This document shows positions 55,206-64,000 of a stretch of DNA of 64,000 bases, one piece after another. Source of the stretch: Pelodera strongyloides. Taxonomy: Eukaryota > Nematoda > Chromadorea > Rhabditida > Rhabditidae. Position 1 is the first letter of the stretch; each line of letters begins with the position of its first letter. The position numbers and the translations under genes were made by a program. The stretch covers positions 1 to 64,000 of the forward strand of contig JAANDG010000647.1 of the NCBI GenBank assembly GCA_036852015.1. Reading direction: 5' to 3'. A model generated the notes under the pieces. That model was not told the DNA's origin, did not search any database, and saw nothing but the letters and a program-made list of their open reading frames with translations.

Positions 55206-55315
55206 AAAGAGCTTAGAGTCTTATAGAGAGCTAAGAAAAGAGAAAGAGAGATATGTAAAAATAAAGAGAGAGAGAGAGAAAGAGAGAAAGAGAGAGAGAG
55301 AGAGAGATTAAAGAA
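55206..55315 (+). repeat. GA-rich simple repeat
   Basis: AGAGAG and GAAAGA runs with few interruptions. Confidence 0.9.
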
Positions 55316-55994
55316 GAGAGACAAGTCTATTAATTTTATTTTTATAACCAAACAATCGATCAAGACGTTTTTATGCACATGATCAGAAACAGAAAAAGCA
55401 TCGCAGCGGTGTATTGGGGGTAATTTACACTGAGAAAGTCTCTATAGTTGACCTCCAAAACTTGTTGCCGTCCATGTAATATGGCATCAGTTCGAGTAAA
55501 ACAACTCTCTAACCATCTCATATAAAGTTTAAGAAAATAAAAGTTATCCATTTTTCACAAAAAAAATGAGATACTGTATGTGTACACTTGTACACTGTAC
55601 ATGTACACCGCTCCTTATGTTTATGTAGCTAAACAACACAAATTTGAACATGTGTTAAAACAAAAAATTGAAAGTAAGAAAATTAAAAGCTTGCAAATAA
55701 TTATGCACAACTTATAAGCAAAAATACTCGGCACATTTAAAAAAATCATAGATTATTCAAGTAAACATTTATATAAAAATCAATATAAAACAATAAAATA
55801 CTACTAATTTTGGCATAAATATATTCAATATTTCGATCAATAACTAAAGAAAATTCTCGTGAACTGGTGATTTTCCCATTTCGCAAAGTTGTCTCTCGCT
55901 AATGGACAATAAATTGGTTATTGATGATCTCTAATTTGTTTCCATTAGGGAGTTCGCGAAAATGGGGTTCGTTGATCTTTTGCTACGAAAGTAA

Positions 55995-56150
55995 ATAATA
56001 CCGGCCGGTTACACATCGAGTACACCAGCATTATTATGTGGCTTACGCAATGAACATAAATTAGAAGAAATAATCGAGCTGAATTCGAGTAAATTAGCAT
56101 AAATACGTAGGAATTCAGTTGTCCACGGTGCGTTTCGAAAAACGGTTTCA
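55995..56150. mobile_element. Palindromic TTTAAAGCG MITE, degraded
   Basis: ATACCGGCCGG, then CACATCGAGTACACCAGCATT, and at the right CCACGGTGCGTTTCGAAAAACGG. Both outer TTTAAAGCG termini are lost. Confidence 0.65.
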
Positions 56151-56349
56151 AAGATTATACGCATTGAGTACAAGCTCTCAGAAATTTGCATATAATTATT
56201 GGGTGCGCAGTGTCAAAGCCACGGGCCATCTCCCTTTAAAACAAGCACATCAAACTCAAAAATCTAAAGGAGATATTTTGTGAGAGTGTTGGACGGAGTT
56301 TGAACTCTTGATTCATTGGACCTCCTCTTTCACTATGTAATTTATTTCG

Positions 56350-56532
56350 GCTCCACTCTCTCACTCTCACTCTCTCTCTCGCGCTCTCTTTCTCTCTCTC
56401 TCTCTCTCTTTCCATCGCTTTCTCCCTTTGTTTCAAATCATTCTCATCGTTTTTCTCTTCTTACACCATTATTATTCTCCTCTGACATTCTCTCTCTCCC
56501 CCTTTTCTCTCCAACCCTCCAGCCATCTCTCT

Positions 56533-56566
<34 letters not shown>

Positions 56567-56625
56567 TCTCTCTCCAACCCTCCAGCCATCTCTCTCACCC
56601 TCTCTCTCTCTCTCTCTCTCATCAA
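56350..56625 (+). repeat. CT-rich simple repeat with duplicated blocks
   Basis: TCTCTC runs. CCAACCCTCCAGCCATCTCT occurs twice (56512 and 56573), so a 61-nt unit is duplicated. Confidence 0.9.
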
Positions 56626-56910
56626 CCCGATAAAATTTTAAATCGTTTGCATTGCGGAAAAGCTCCCATTCCGTGCACATGACCTCGTGATGGGCCCAAG
56701 AGTAAAAGGGTTTAAAGTAAAGTAACTCCCAAAACTAAGCCCTAAGTCCTTAGTGCTTATATTTTAAAACTAAAAGTTAAAAGTTTAGCGTTCCAAACCC
56801 CAAATAGTAATAACGTCACAGTCATAGTCTCAAAATTGGGACATAGAAACCACAATATTTTTTCGAACAAAAGCTACGCGTGTTTGACGAGGACAAAACA
56901 ATTCTAGCTT

Positions 56911-57085
56911 CTTTAAAACGAAATACTGGCCGGTTTTTGAAACGCATCGAGTACACCAGCATTCTTATGCAAATGAACATAAATTAGCATAAAAATAGAG
57001 CTAAATTCGAGTAACTTGGCATAAATACGTAAGGATTCAGCTGTCCACGATGCGTTTCAAAAACCGGCCGGTATTTCGCTTTAAA
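56911..57085. mobile_element. Palindromic TTTAAAGCG MITE
   Basis: Full-length copy with left end TTTAAAACGAAATACTGGCC and right end CCGGCCGGTATTTCGCTTTAAA. The interior has ATGCAAAT. Confidence 0.85.
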
Positions 57086-57483
57086 GGGACGCAATCACCC
57101 CAAATCGTAAGTATTCTATAGTGTAAATGAGAAGAAATCTGGAAATTGAACTCTCATCCGAGTCTGTAAAGGGAGAACGTAACCTATGGTGATCGTTCTC
57201 ATCTTTCTATACACTAGCTAATTCAGAAAATATTTTTTCCGGGTCCTCCCTTTGAACTTTAAAGGGAGGGCGTCGTCCCCAAACCTTGTTGCGGTTTTCT
57301 ATACATTTTAAGGGAAAACATAACATGAGAAAATATAATTTCCTGTGTTTACGACTATATTCATCATCAGCGAAGCCGAAATGAATCCTCTGAGAACATT
57401 AACAATGTAAAAAAAAATGAAATAAAAGTTACTGAATTCACGTGCACTCGCTTTCCAAGAGGCACACGCCATTGATTGTTAGA

Positions 57484-57735
57484 TAGAGAGAGAATATAGA
57501 GAGAGTATCGGAAAAGAATAGTGGAAAAGACGGAGCGGGTGGTCAAAATTAGAGAGAGGGAGAGAACGAGAGAGAAAGAGAGAGGGGTATAGAGAGAGAG
57601 AAGAGAAGATCAGAAGGAGCAAGAGAGCGACATAACGAGCCTGCAATAGAAGAGATATAGACAGATTATAGTATAAAGAATTTGCATAGACTCAGTAAAG
57701 AGATATATAGAAAGAAAAGAGAGAGAATAGAGAGG
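57484..57735 (+). repeat. GA-rich simple repeats
   Basis: Broken AGAGAG runs with TATAGAGAGAG units. Confidence 0.85.
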
Positions 57736-58047
57736 GTATGTTGAAGAGAGCAAAAGACTTGCTTTCCTAATAGTGGCAAAAGTGTAAATATTCTGAAATA
57801 ATAATAATAAAGTCCCTGAAAAGTCGTAATATATAACACGCTTGAGAGCTTACATAAATTCTCTAATGGTGAACATTGCAAAAAATCCGATACATTCAAG
57901 CACCGCCTCCGTAAATATTAGCGCTAATAATGGATTTTAAAAATGCGTAAGAAATAATCATAAAGTTGTTTCTACAAAAATACATGATACGTACATTATT
58001 ATTATGAAAAATTAAAGTACCTAGGACATATCATGTTTATTAATTGT

Positions 58048-58231
58048 TTAAAGCGAAATACTGGCCGGTTTTTGAAACACACCGAGTACACCAGCATTCT
58101 TATGCAGCTTATGCAAATGGCCATAAATTAGAATAAAAAATCGAGCTAAATTCGAGCATATTTGCATAAATACATAGGAATGCAAGTACTTGAGATGAGT
58201 TTCAAAAACCGGCCGGTATTTCGCTTTAAGA
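58048..58231. mobile_element. Palindromic TTTAAAGCG MITE
   Basis: Full-length copy with left end TTTAAAG and CGAAATACTGGCCGG, and right end CCGGCCGGTATTTCGCTTTAA. The interior has ATGCAAAT. Confidence 0.85.
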
Positions 58232-58417
58232 TGCAAATATTTCTCGGAGAAACAGTATACTAGTATACAGCGTGCCTCAAATAAGTGAGGGGATTCTTCA
58301 AAAAAAAACAAAGACTTCTTACCTTAGGCGTTTAGGTGCTTAGGAACAGATCCACCACTACCACTTTCGGAGAACTAGTTTTATTGGGTAATATATTTCA
58401 AGGCATCAAGGCATTCT

Positions 58418-58529
58418 CCTTCCCCATCTCTCTCTCTCTCACTCCTTCCCCATCTCTCTCTCTCTCACTCCTTCCCCATCTCTCTCTCTCTCACTCCTTC
58501 CCCATCTCTCTCTCTCACTCCTTCCCCAC
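58418..58529 (+). repeat. 26-nt minisatellite
   Basis: Four units of CCTTCCCCATC followed by TCTCTCTCTCACT, nearly identical. Confidence 0.9.
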
Positions 58530-58904
58530 GCTTCCTCCCTCGTAAGATATGCACAGAACCTTTTGTTGCACTCAGCGTTCGCCAAAGTCTCGCCAGGTTC
58601 TTGCCAGGACCTAGCAAAGTCAGCACGAAATTTAAATTTTCGCGCCAGGTTTTCGCAGTGCACCACCCAACTTTCTAGATATTTTGGATGGAATCCTTCC
58701 AACTTAAAATCGAAAGCGTTGGGAGATACCAGTTAATTTTATTTTAGAGAAATGAAATTTAGATTTCCAGGAAGCGTCGTGAAAAGAGAGGTATTACAGA
58801 AAAATGTTGCAAAAAAAAACTGACAACTGTTCTTGAGAGTAGAATGACAGTGAAATAATGACTGACAACGACAAATGGGCTGAAAGTTGAAAGACGGGTA
58901 GATG

Positions 58905-58979
58905 AAGAGACGGAGAGAGAGAAAGGTAAAAGAGAGAGAGAGTGAGCGAGAGAGAAAGAAAAAGAGAAGGATAGAGAGA

Positions 58980-59013
<34 letters not shown>

Positions 59014-59035
59014 AGGAGAGAGGAGCGAAGAGAGA
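58905..59035 (+). repeat. GA-rich simple repeat
   Basis: AGAGAGAG and GAAAGAGA runs. A further tract of the same type lies at 59237-59330. Confidence 0.9.
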
Positions 59036-59917
59036 AAGTATATAGACACGCTGAAGAAGCTCTGTTAGTGCGCGACGAGAACGTGGAGCGAAAAATGTCC
59101 TGCAACGAAAATTACGCGACTGCTTGACGCGAAAAGGAATGCGAATGTTTTCTACGCGGAAAACCATAGAGATACTTTTAAAAGTTACGCATCGTTTTGT
59201 GGAACATATAGAAGTCAGAGAGATAGCCCGAGGATACAGTGTGGGAGAGAGCGAGAGGTAGATAAATAGAGAGAGAGCGAGAGAGAAAGAGAAAGAGAGA
59301 TAGGCAAAGAGAGAGACATAGAGAAAAGGGTAAACATAGACTGCAAAACAAAGATTAAGATGTAAATACCAGGTCTTCGCCAGGCTCATCCCTGATTAGC
59401 ATATCAGTTTCGCATAGTAAACATGATAAGAATATTTGCGAGACACTTCGTGACAGACCCCGGCTGTTAATTATAACAACAAACACGAACGCTCCGAGAC
59501 GGGGAAAAACAAAATAACAAGCCAGTGTTTTCTAAAAGTTCGGTTGTAAAAAAGTTAAATAAATATTGTAAATAAGATGAATAAACAAATTTACTTCGAT
59601 TTTTGAGAAAAAGTATAGGCTGTATAAATAAGTAAGTTACTGTAGATTAGCCAATTACACGAACAAACCACAAACGTGGACGCTTACCAATTGTTTGAGA
59701 CAAGAGGAAAACAGGATAACATGTCTGGCGCATTCTAAATGTTTTCTTCTAAATATTATACAATCATTTTGTTATAATAAATGAACGCTCTTTTTCAAGA
59801 GTAGTTCAATAAAGTATTCAAAGCTTATGAATTGTTCCACAGAGGCCCCGAGCACTGAGCAGCGTAGGTGACGAGGATAGGCAACTAACGTTTTTTTTTC
59901 TTTTAATTTTATTTGTT

Positions 59918-60100
59918 TTTTTTTTTTTTTTTTTTTTTTTTGAAACGCATCGTGAACAACTACATTTTTACGCATTTATGCAAATTTGCTCGAATTTGCT
60001 CGATTTGTTTTATTCTAATTTGTGCTCATTTGCATAAGCTGCGTAGGAATGCAGGTGTAGAGGATGCGTTCCAAAAACCGGCCAGTATTTCGCTTTAACT
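59918..60100. mobile_element. Palindromic TTTAAAGCG MITE with poly-T in place of its left terminus
   Basis: A run of about 23 T leads directly into TGAAACGCATCGTGAAC. The interior has ATTTGCAT and the right end is CCGGCCAGTATTTCGCTTTAA. The AAAGCGAAATACCGGCC part of the left end has been replaced. Confidence 0.7.
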
Positions 60101-61850
60101 TTTTTTTGCCCAAAATGTTTGACCGCCTTACTCTTGAAATTCGAATTTTTGATTAATACGAATTACAAAATAAGATATACAGTTATCAATATTTGGCCCA
60201 TCATAAGTACTGTTTACGTTTACTTTGCAATATTTACCCCCGAACATAATACACTGTGCATAAGTAAATATTGACATAACAAGACTTTGGAAAATCTAGA
60301 AAACATTTTCTGGAAAGGTTCTTAATGTGACAGTAGTATAAGATCATTTTTAAAGATGCTAAATTATCACAAACTCAATATGAACAAAACGAAATGGAAA
60401 GTAGAATCTATCCGCAGCATGTTAACTCAAAAAAGATGATAGGAACATCAATAGTAAAATTTTATTATTCACAAGAAAACTCTATTGATTGATGGTTAGG
60501 TTAGGACAATGATCATTAATTGAAAAGCGCACAGCAGACATGGTCACGGTGACCGTAGCGAAGAGAAAAGTACACTCGTTGTACCAGTTGGTATCCTTTT
60601 TTACGAAATAGTACAATGATGAAACTTCGCTAACTGGTAGGTGGACCCCATCAGCGCCACTGGTGAGCCAATTATACCTAACGCTCGCCCTATTGTAGTT
60701 TTTGCGCCATTAATGTGCCATGGGAGCGCCAACTGCAAACGTAGACAGTTCGAGCGCCCATGGGCTTAGGTTTAGCGTTGTTTGCGATTGTAATTCAATG
60801 AAATGAAAGCTAGACAGCTAGAACTCCCGGAAAACAAGTTAGTCACGTACAATGTAAATAAACAAATAATCATCATTAGATAAATAAAGATGAATTATTT
60901 GCTTGCCTAATGGATCGAGAACGTAATTCCGACAAGTTAACACTGAGTGAATCAGAGAGAGGGAAAGAGAGAGCGAAAAGTTGAAGAGAGAGAGACAGAG
61001 AGAGAGACAGAGAGAGAGAGACAGAGAGAGAATCTGAAGGATGAGAAAAGGCAGAAGGCATCAAAGGACATGCTGTTTAAATTTAAACAAGGAAGCGGCA
61101 AATTCACGAAGCCAATTGAGTTGATCATCAAAGGAGCACTAAGTCTGCAAAGAACTTCAAAAATCAGCTTTTGCTATCTTAGGCTGGAGGCAAGTGACTA
61201 AAATAAGACCTGACTGAGAGACTGAGAAGGTGCAATACCGCGTAAGGTACGCAAGGTAAGGCGGACCTACAGGTATACTCGGGACCGGACGGCTCCGGTC
61301 CGCGTGAAATTGTTGTATTGGGCTTTTTAATGAACTACTCACAGATACAGATTGCAGCCAATGAAGGAGGTTTTATAGAAAAATGATAAGCAACTTGTAA
61401 AGGTCAGGTGTAGCTATAACGGCAAGGAAATCGTCGCTAAGTTATGTTTGAAATCGAGCCCATGTGTTTCAGTCGATGAATGGAACATAGCGCTCATCTG
61501 TTTATAAACATATACATTTTGGTTTGTCTGATCATAAAACTATTTTGTTGGCATTTTGTATAGTTTGCCCAAATATAAATAAAGAAAACCACACAATTTC
61601 AAAGGTATATTGGACAATGGCATTTTCATGCGTAGTAGACGTTGTAAGGAACATCAATACAGGGAGTAAACCTACGTGCGAGTTTAAAAACCATGTGCCA
61701 TAGCGCTTTACAAACTAAAACATTTGAACGAAGTTTTGGACTAGACAAGAGCTCAATTGTACTTGGAAAGTGCATTGCAAGGTCATGCGACTTTTAAGCT
61801 ATGATATGAGTGGTCCAGACGGAAAGTGTATCGGGGTCATTTTAGTGCAC
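60101..61850. other. Non-coding region with GA tract
   Basis: No exon was recognised. A GA-rich repeat lies at 60955-61032, and an AAAGCGG-family fragment near 61660-61712 (AAACCATGTGCCATAGCGC). The frame at 60947-61201 is a low-complexity Arg/Glu product of the GA tract plus chance sequence. Confidence 0.35.
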
Positions 61851-62027
61851 ATTTAAAGAGGAATAACAACCGGTTTTTGAAATTGATTTTGACAACTGTA
61901 TTCACATGTATCATATGCAAATGATTATAATTAGACAACACAAATCGCGCATTATCACCGATTTGCATAAGCTACGTGAAATACAGCGTCCACAAAGTTC
62001 AAAGCCCGGCTGCTATACCGCTTTAAA
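61851..62027. mobile_element. AAAGAGGAATAACAACCGG MITE relative
   Basis: Left end TTTAAAGAGGAATAACAACC and right end AGCCCGGCTGCTATACCGC followed by TTTAAA. The interior has ATATGCAAATG and its mirrored ATTTGCATAAG. Confidence 0.65.
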
Positions 62028-62724
62028 TATGTTTTAGCCTAGCACCCAATTGCAAAGTGCAGTGTAATTTTACGGTCATGCAACTTTTGAACTTTTGATA
62101 GGATAGGTTGTAAAGTGTAAAGCAGCAGTGAATCGGGGTCATTTTGCCGTTTGGCCGCACATTTTGAACAATTATCGGTCAAAATCTGGTTTTTCTGTTT
62201 GCACAGCTATGTATGTGCGGCTATTTGACTTCCGCAGTTTATCGTGTAAGGGCACAAAAAGTTACGGAGTAGCAGTTACGATTTACTTTCTTATGGGCAA
62301 GTTCATACACTAGGTACATAATAAATTTATATAATCCAAAAGCAAAGACGCTCTTTTATAAGCCGCGTCGAAATAAAGATGGGAAATTGTCACACAACAG
62401 TGCGAGCAGCTCACCTAAAATGAAAGTTGTTGTTAGTTCACATGGAGCTGCTGCTTCATGTAATGTAAATGCAGCGTGAGAAACTAAAAGCTCGCTCTAA
62501 AATCAATCTAAAGCCAATCAAAGCCGTAGTAAATCGATAAATGTTGCATATGGTTAGCCGGACTGACTGCATTAGTTAATTGGACTCCCCGGGTAAAAGA
62601 CAATGGGAATGAAAAGAGAATGACAGAGACGGGAGGCTATTAGAGGCTCTGGGAAACAACTGCTGGATGGGGACGGAGAGCGCCAGTGAGGAATAGATGA
62701 AGAGAGGGAGCATGTCATGGAGGG

Positions 62725-62785
62725 GAGCTAGAGAGAGAGAGAGAGTGAGAGAGGGTCGAGAGAGAGAGAGGGAGAGGGAGAATAT
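62725..62785 (+). repeat. GA-rich simple repeat
   Basis: AGAGAG runs followed by GGGAGAGGGAG. Confidence 0.9.
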
Positions 62786-62936
62786 CCCGTGCCGCCGCTG
62801 TGTCCATCTCCATATGTGGGCAAGAAAGAGCGAGTGACCGGTCCCGGCTGTACTAAGGGCATCCTGGGAGAGGGCCATGCCATGTCCGAATAAGCCCTAA
62901 GGGAATAAGAGGTAAAGTAAATTTTCACAAAAAGGA

Positions 62937-63224
62937 ATGACCGAGTTACCTTCTTTGAAGAAATTTAACAATCTGTCAGCGGCTGAAGCTCGTCGCCTAC
63001 GTTGGTATCTACGGAACAAGCCAAGAACGCTAATAAATATTACCACCCTTGGAAAAAGGCTCACGGAGCGTAGAAAATGTTATAAAAAGGGTAACAACAA
63101 ACTTATCTCTTCGTCGTCTTCTACAATTCATCACGTCAAGTCTTTAGCTACATTTCTAAAGTTAAATAAAGAAGTTTATAAGAAAGTAGGAGCTGAGCAC
63201 CTAAGCGTTTTACCCGGGACCTAG
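62937..63224 (+). CDS. Small intronless hypothetical ORF
   Basis: Ninety-five codons from ATG to TAG. The product is basic, with LSAAEARRLRWYLRNKPR, GKRLTERRKCYKKG and a five-Ser run, and a helical C-terminal half. I recognise no family. It has no detectable signal peptide, membrane segment or neighbouring gene, and lies 130 nt upstream of a Helitron-like element. The composition looks more protein-like than the surrounding chance frames, but a fragment of a lost transposon gene or a chance ORF is equally possible. Confidence 0.25.
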   Translation: MTELPSLKKFNNLSAAEARRLRWYLRNKPRTLINITTLGKRLTERRKCYKKGNNKLISSSSSTIHHVKSLATFLKLNKEVYKKVGAEHLSVLPGT

Positions 63225-63354
63225 CCTAAAGACATCGAGGAATTATTGGGTCGATATCTACAAAAACCCTTGGTCAGGGCAGAAACACTAGCGAAAAATT
63301 AGTCATTCCGGTACACAGTAAAGACTAGACTAGAGGATATGAGATTTTTGAACA

Positions 63355-63793
63355 TCTTATTATATAAAGGAGAAGAGTTTACTTTTTTGTTTGTGTGAAC
63401 ATAACGAAACCTGTGCATAAAGAAAATTTTCTATTGGCATAGAGCATACAAAATCTTTGCCGTCGGCGAGATTCGAACCCACAGCAGCGCACAACCTCTC
63501 GATTCATAGTCCAACGCTCTACCTGTTGAACTATGCTAGCTTATCACAAGGATAATCCTCTGCCCAACATACAACACCTTCAATGGCAAATTTGCATGGT
63601 AGCATTAGTCGAGTGGAGATCCAAACTGATTATTATACGTTTCCACAATCAGAGACGCGTGAATGTGTGGGAGGAGAAAGAGCCGAGAGTGAATTTTTAG
63701 ATTGTAGCAATTCTTTTTTAAATAGGGAAACAATCGGCCGAAGGCCGATTCCTCCAGTCGGAGAAGAGCCCGTAGGGCTCTTCGAACGGCTGG
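63355..63793 (+). mobile_element. Helitron-like element carrying a tRNA-like segment
   Basis: It starts TCTTATTATATAAAGGAGAA after A (63354). It ends with hairpin AAGAGCCCGTAGGGCTCTT, then CGAACGGCTGG, followed by T (63794). It is 439 nt long. The first 50 nt match the minus-strand element at 32063-32301. A tRNA-like sequence in antisense orientation lies inside. Confidence 0.75.
63462..63541 (-). repeat. tRNA-like relic inside the Helitron-like element
   Basis: The minus strand shows the A box TAGTTCAACAGGTAGAGCG and the B box GGGTTCGAATCTC with a usable T arm. The acceptor arms (GCTAGCA and CGACGGC) pair at only four of seven positions, and the region between anticodon arm and T arm is too long. 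Not a functional tRNA. Confidence 0.6.
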
Positions 63794-64000
63794 TATTCTA
63801 TAATTAAGCACAGCTGGATACCATGCAAAGTTATAGTCTTACATGTAGTAAGCAACCAGCATGTTATTGAATTGTGGTGTCACTAAACAAAATTCAGTGG
63901 TCTAGTACATACTTATACATAGGTGAATTTCTCCCATTCACCCTTTCCCTATAATAACTCGTATTTAAAAGCAAAACACAATAAAAAATTTTTCGAACAA
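63794..64000. other. AT-rich end of window
   Basis: Nothing was recognised in this stretch. Confidence 0.3.

Noticed and set aside
56316..56682. Overlapping Ser/Leu and Arg/Glu rich frames
   Set aside because: Translations of CT microsatellites in several frames; no independent coding signal.
58739..59389. 216-codon minus-strand frame, the longest in the window
   Set aside because: Much of it is Ser/Leu repeats read from GA tracts (58905-59035 and 59237-59330), with no domain, no splice context and overlapping frames of the same kind on both strands.
63462..63541. Functional tRNA gene
   Set aside because: A and B boxes are present, but the acceptor stem does not pair and the variable region is too long.

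Overview
The window looks like nuclear DNA of a nematode. Three observations support this: intron-rich genes with T-rich TTTCAG-type acceptors, four genes whose start codon lies 2-11 nt after a splice-acceptor-like site (as expected for spliced-leader trans-splicing), and short arrays of the nematode telomere hexamer TTAGGC. A nematode-type patched-related gene agrees. The species cannot be named from the sequence. Gene models were built by hand from exon homology, splice sites and reading phase; every exon chain listed closes in frame.

Layout. Plus strand: MRPL52, a mitochondrial ribosomal protein gene (826-1997, 4 exons, 134 aa); NUP160, a Y-complex nucleoporin gene (3406-26202, 37 exons, 1291 aa); SLX1, a GIY-YIG/RING structure-specific endonuclease gene (27398-35210, 14 exons, 424 aa); tRNA-Phe(GAA) (35777-35849). 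Minus strand: two tandem paralogous secreted cysteine-rich protein genes (11766-14095 and 15226-17116), both nested inside the 6.5-kb intron 20 of NUP160, and a patched-related 12-TM protein gene (37552-48616, 23 exons, 939 aa). From 48.6 kb to the end no conserved gene was found; this stretch is transposon relics, simple repeats and one unexplained small ORF.

Introns and spacers hold many non-autonomous mobile elements. The main family is a palindromic repeat of about 180 bp with TTTAAAGCGAAATACCGGCC termini. Others are a related AAAGCGG-ended family, Helitron-like elements (TCTTATTATATAAAG start, hairpin plus CTGG end), a tRNA-derived SINE with target duplication, a Harbinger-like hairpin flanked by TTA, a TTAA-flanked hairpin, and smaller inverted-repeat families. 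No transposase, helicase or reverse transcriptase gene is visible, so all are passengers. The genes themselves are housekeeping (mitochondrial translation, nuclear pore, DNA repair) plus a membrane transporter-like protein and two secreted proteins; nothing indicates that they form one pathway.
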